14,428 nt of DNA from Endozoicomonas sp031844845 (GTDB lineage Bacteria; Pseudomonadota; Gammaproteobacteria; Pseudomonadales; Endozoicomonadaceae). The notes beneath the pieces were generated by a model. It ran no database searches and was not told the origin of the DNA. It saw only the letters and a list, made by a program, of their open reading frames with translations. The stretch is taken from contig NZ_JAVRMB020000110.1 of NCBI RefSeq assembly GCF_031844845.1, positions 1 to 14,428 on the forward strand, read 5' to 3'. The position numbers and the translations under genes were made by a program. The stretch's first letter is position 1. Each line of letters begins with the position of its first letter. Of this stretch, positions 13,728 to 14,428 are shown piece after piece.

Positions 13728-14428
13728 GTGAGTAACTCTACTGTTCTGGATCACCTGCCTGCATCCAAAGACCTGACTAAACTGCAGCAACAACTGGCAA
13801 ACACCCACCTTCGGAAGCTGTTTGCTGAAGACCCAAACCGATTTGAACGCTACAGCCTTGAAGCCGCAGGCCTGTTTCTTGATTACTCAAAACACCTGAT
13901 TAACGATGAGGTAATGACATCACTGGTTAATCTGGCAGAACAGGCCAATCTGAAGCACGCCCGCGACGCCATGTTCAGCGGTGAAAAGATCAACTACACC
14001 GAAAAACGTGCGGTTCTTCATACGGCACTGAGAAGCTTCAGTGATGCCCCGGTCATGGTCGATGGCGAAGACATCATGCCCCTGATCCGGGAAACCCGTG
14101 CCCGTATGAAGGCCATGACCGAGCAGGTTCATTCTGGCCAGTGGCTGGGTCATACCGGCAAGCCCGTCAATACTATCGTCAATATTGGTATTGGTGGTTC
14201 CTACCTGGGATTGAAAACAGCAATCAACGCCATGACGCCTTACCACGTCAAAGGATTTGAGCATCACTTTGTCGCCAATATTGACCCCAATGAGCTGTCT
14301 GAAGTGCTGCGCCGCATTGATCCGGAAACCACGCTGTTTATCGTGGCCTCCAAGTCTTTCAGTACCCTGGAAACCCTGCAGAATGCGCAGGCCGCCAGAG
14401 CCTGGATGATTGAAAAGGGCTGTGCCGA
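13728..14428 (+). CDS. pgi: Glucose-6-phosphate isomerase, N-terminal part
   Basis: The first 233 codons of a gene that runs off the window. The enzyme interconverts glucose-6-phosphate and fructose-6-phosphate in the cytoplasm. The start is the GTG at 13728, with GAGG seven bases upstream; the next in-frame ATG is over 60 codons in. Visible family blocks are NYTEKRAVLHTALR, the sugar-phosphate-binding loop VNIGIGGSYLGLKTA, and LFIVASKSFSTLETLQNA, which matches the SKTFTTxET block. The C-terminal active-site Glu, His and Lys lie outside the window. A pgi gene after the panBC genes is the arrangement I recall for Pseudomonas, which supports the gammaproteobacterial assignment. Confidence 0.96.
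   Translation, partial: MSNSTVLDHLPASKDLTKLQQQLANTHLRKLFAEDPNRFERYSLEAAGLFLDYSKHLINDEVMTSLVNLAEQANLKHARDAMFSGEKINYTEKRAVLHTALRSFSDAPVMVDGEDIMPLIRETRARMKAMTEQVHSGQWLGHTGKPVNTIVNIGIGGSYLGLKTAINAMTPYHVKGFEHHFVANIDPNELSEVLRRIDPETTLFIVASKSFSTLETLQNAQAARAWMIEKGCA

Overview
The window reads as a gammaproteobacterial chromosome. The gene order pcnB-folK-panB-panC-pgi, the sequences of MutM, FtnA, MltA and PcnB, and the moderate GC content fit the Oceanospirillales/Pseudomonadales side of the class. An Endozoicomonas-like, host-associated marine bacterium is my best guess. It rests on the many intergenic palindromic repeats, the orphan genes and an ankyrin-repeat gene among housekeeping genes, and no search was run to confirm it.

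Region 1 (1-4700): the 5' end of a MATE efflux transporter gene leaves the window on the minus strand. It is divergent from mutM (formamidopyrimidine-DNA glycosylase). A secreted protein of unknown function follows on the minus strand, then a PlsC-like acyltransferase, an adrenodoxin-type [2Fe-2S] ferredoxin and a non-haem ferritin (ftnA). The gaps hold several different palindromic repeats: two copies of a CACAAAG-rich element, a CAGGTTGGG palindrome and a GGCCGTTG palindrome. An 18-bp tandem array starts inside the end of ftnA and supplies its stop codon.

Region 2 (4700-8800): mltA, a lipoprotein lytic transglycosylase, is followed by two accessory genes. One encodes a 419-residue orphan protein with a 108-bp internal duplication. 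The other encodes a membrane-anchored, helical-repeat protein ending in a retropepsin-like aspartic protease domain.

Region 3 (8900-14428): this is the conserved block pcnB (poly(A) polymerase, here with an N-terminal membrane segment), folK (folate synthesis), panB and panC (pantothenate synthesis, behind a good sigma-70 promoter), and the first 233 codons of pgi. A roughly 195-bp element with 39-bp inverted ends sits between pcnB and folK. Where panD is often found, between panC and pgi, there is instead an AT-rich, minus-strand gene for a short ankyrin-repeat protein.

I do not see a complete new defence, secretion or biosynthetic system. The least explained parts are the 419-residue orphan beside the retropepsin-like gene, the membrane-anchored PcnB, the repeat array in the ftnA stop region, and the ankyrin gene in the panD position.
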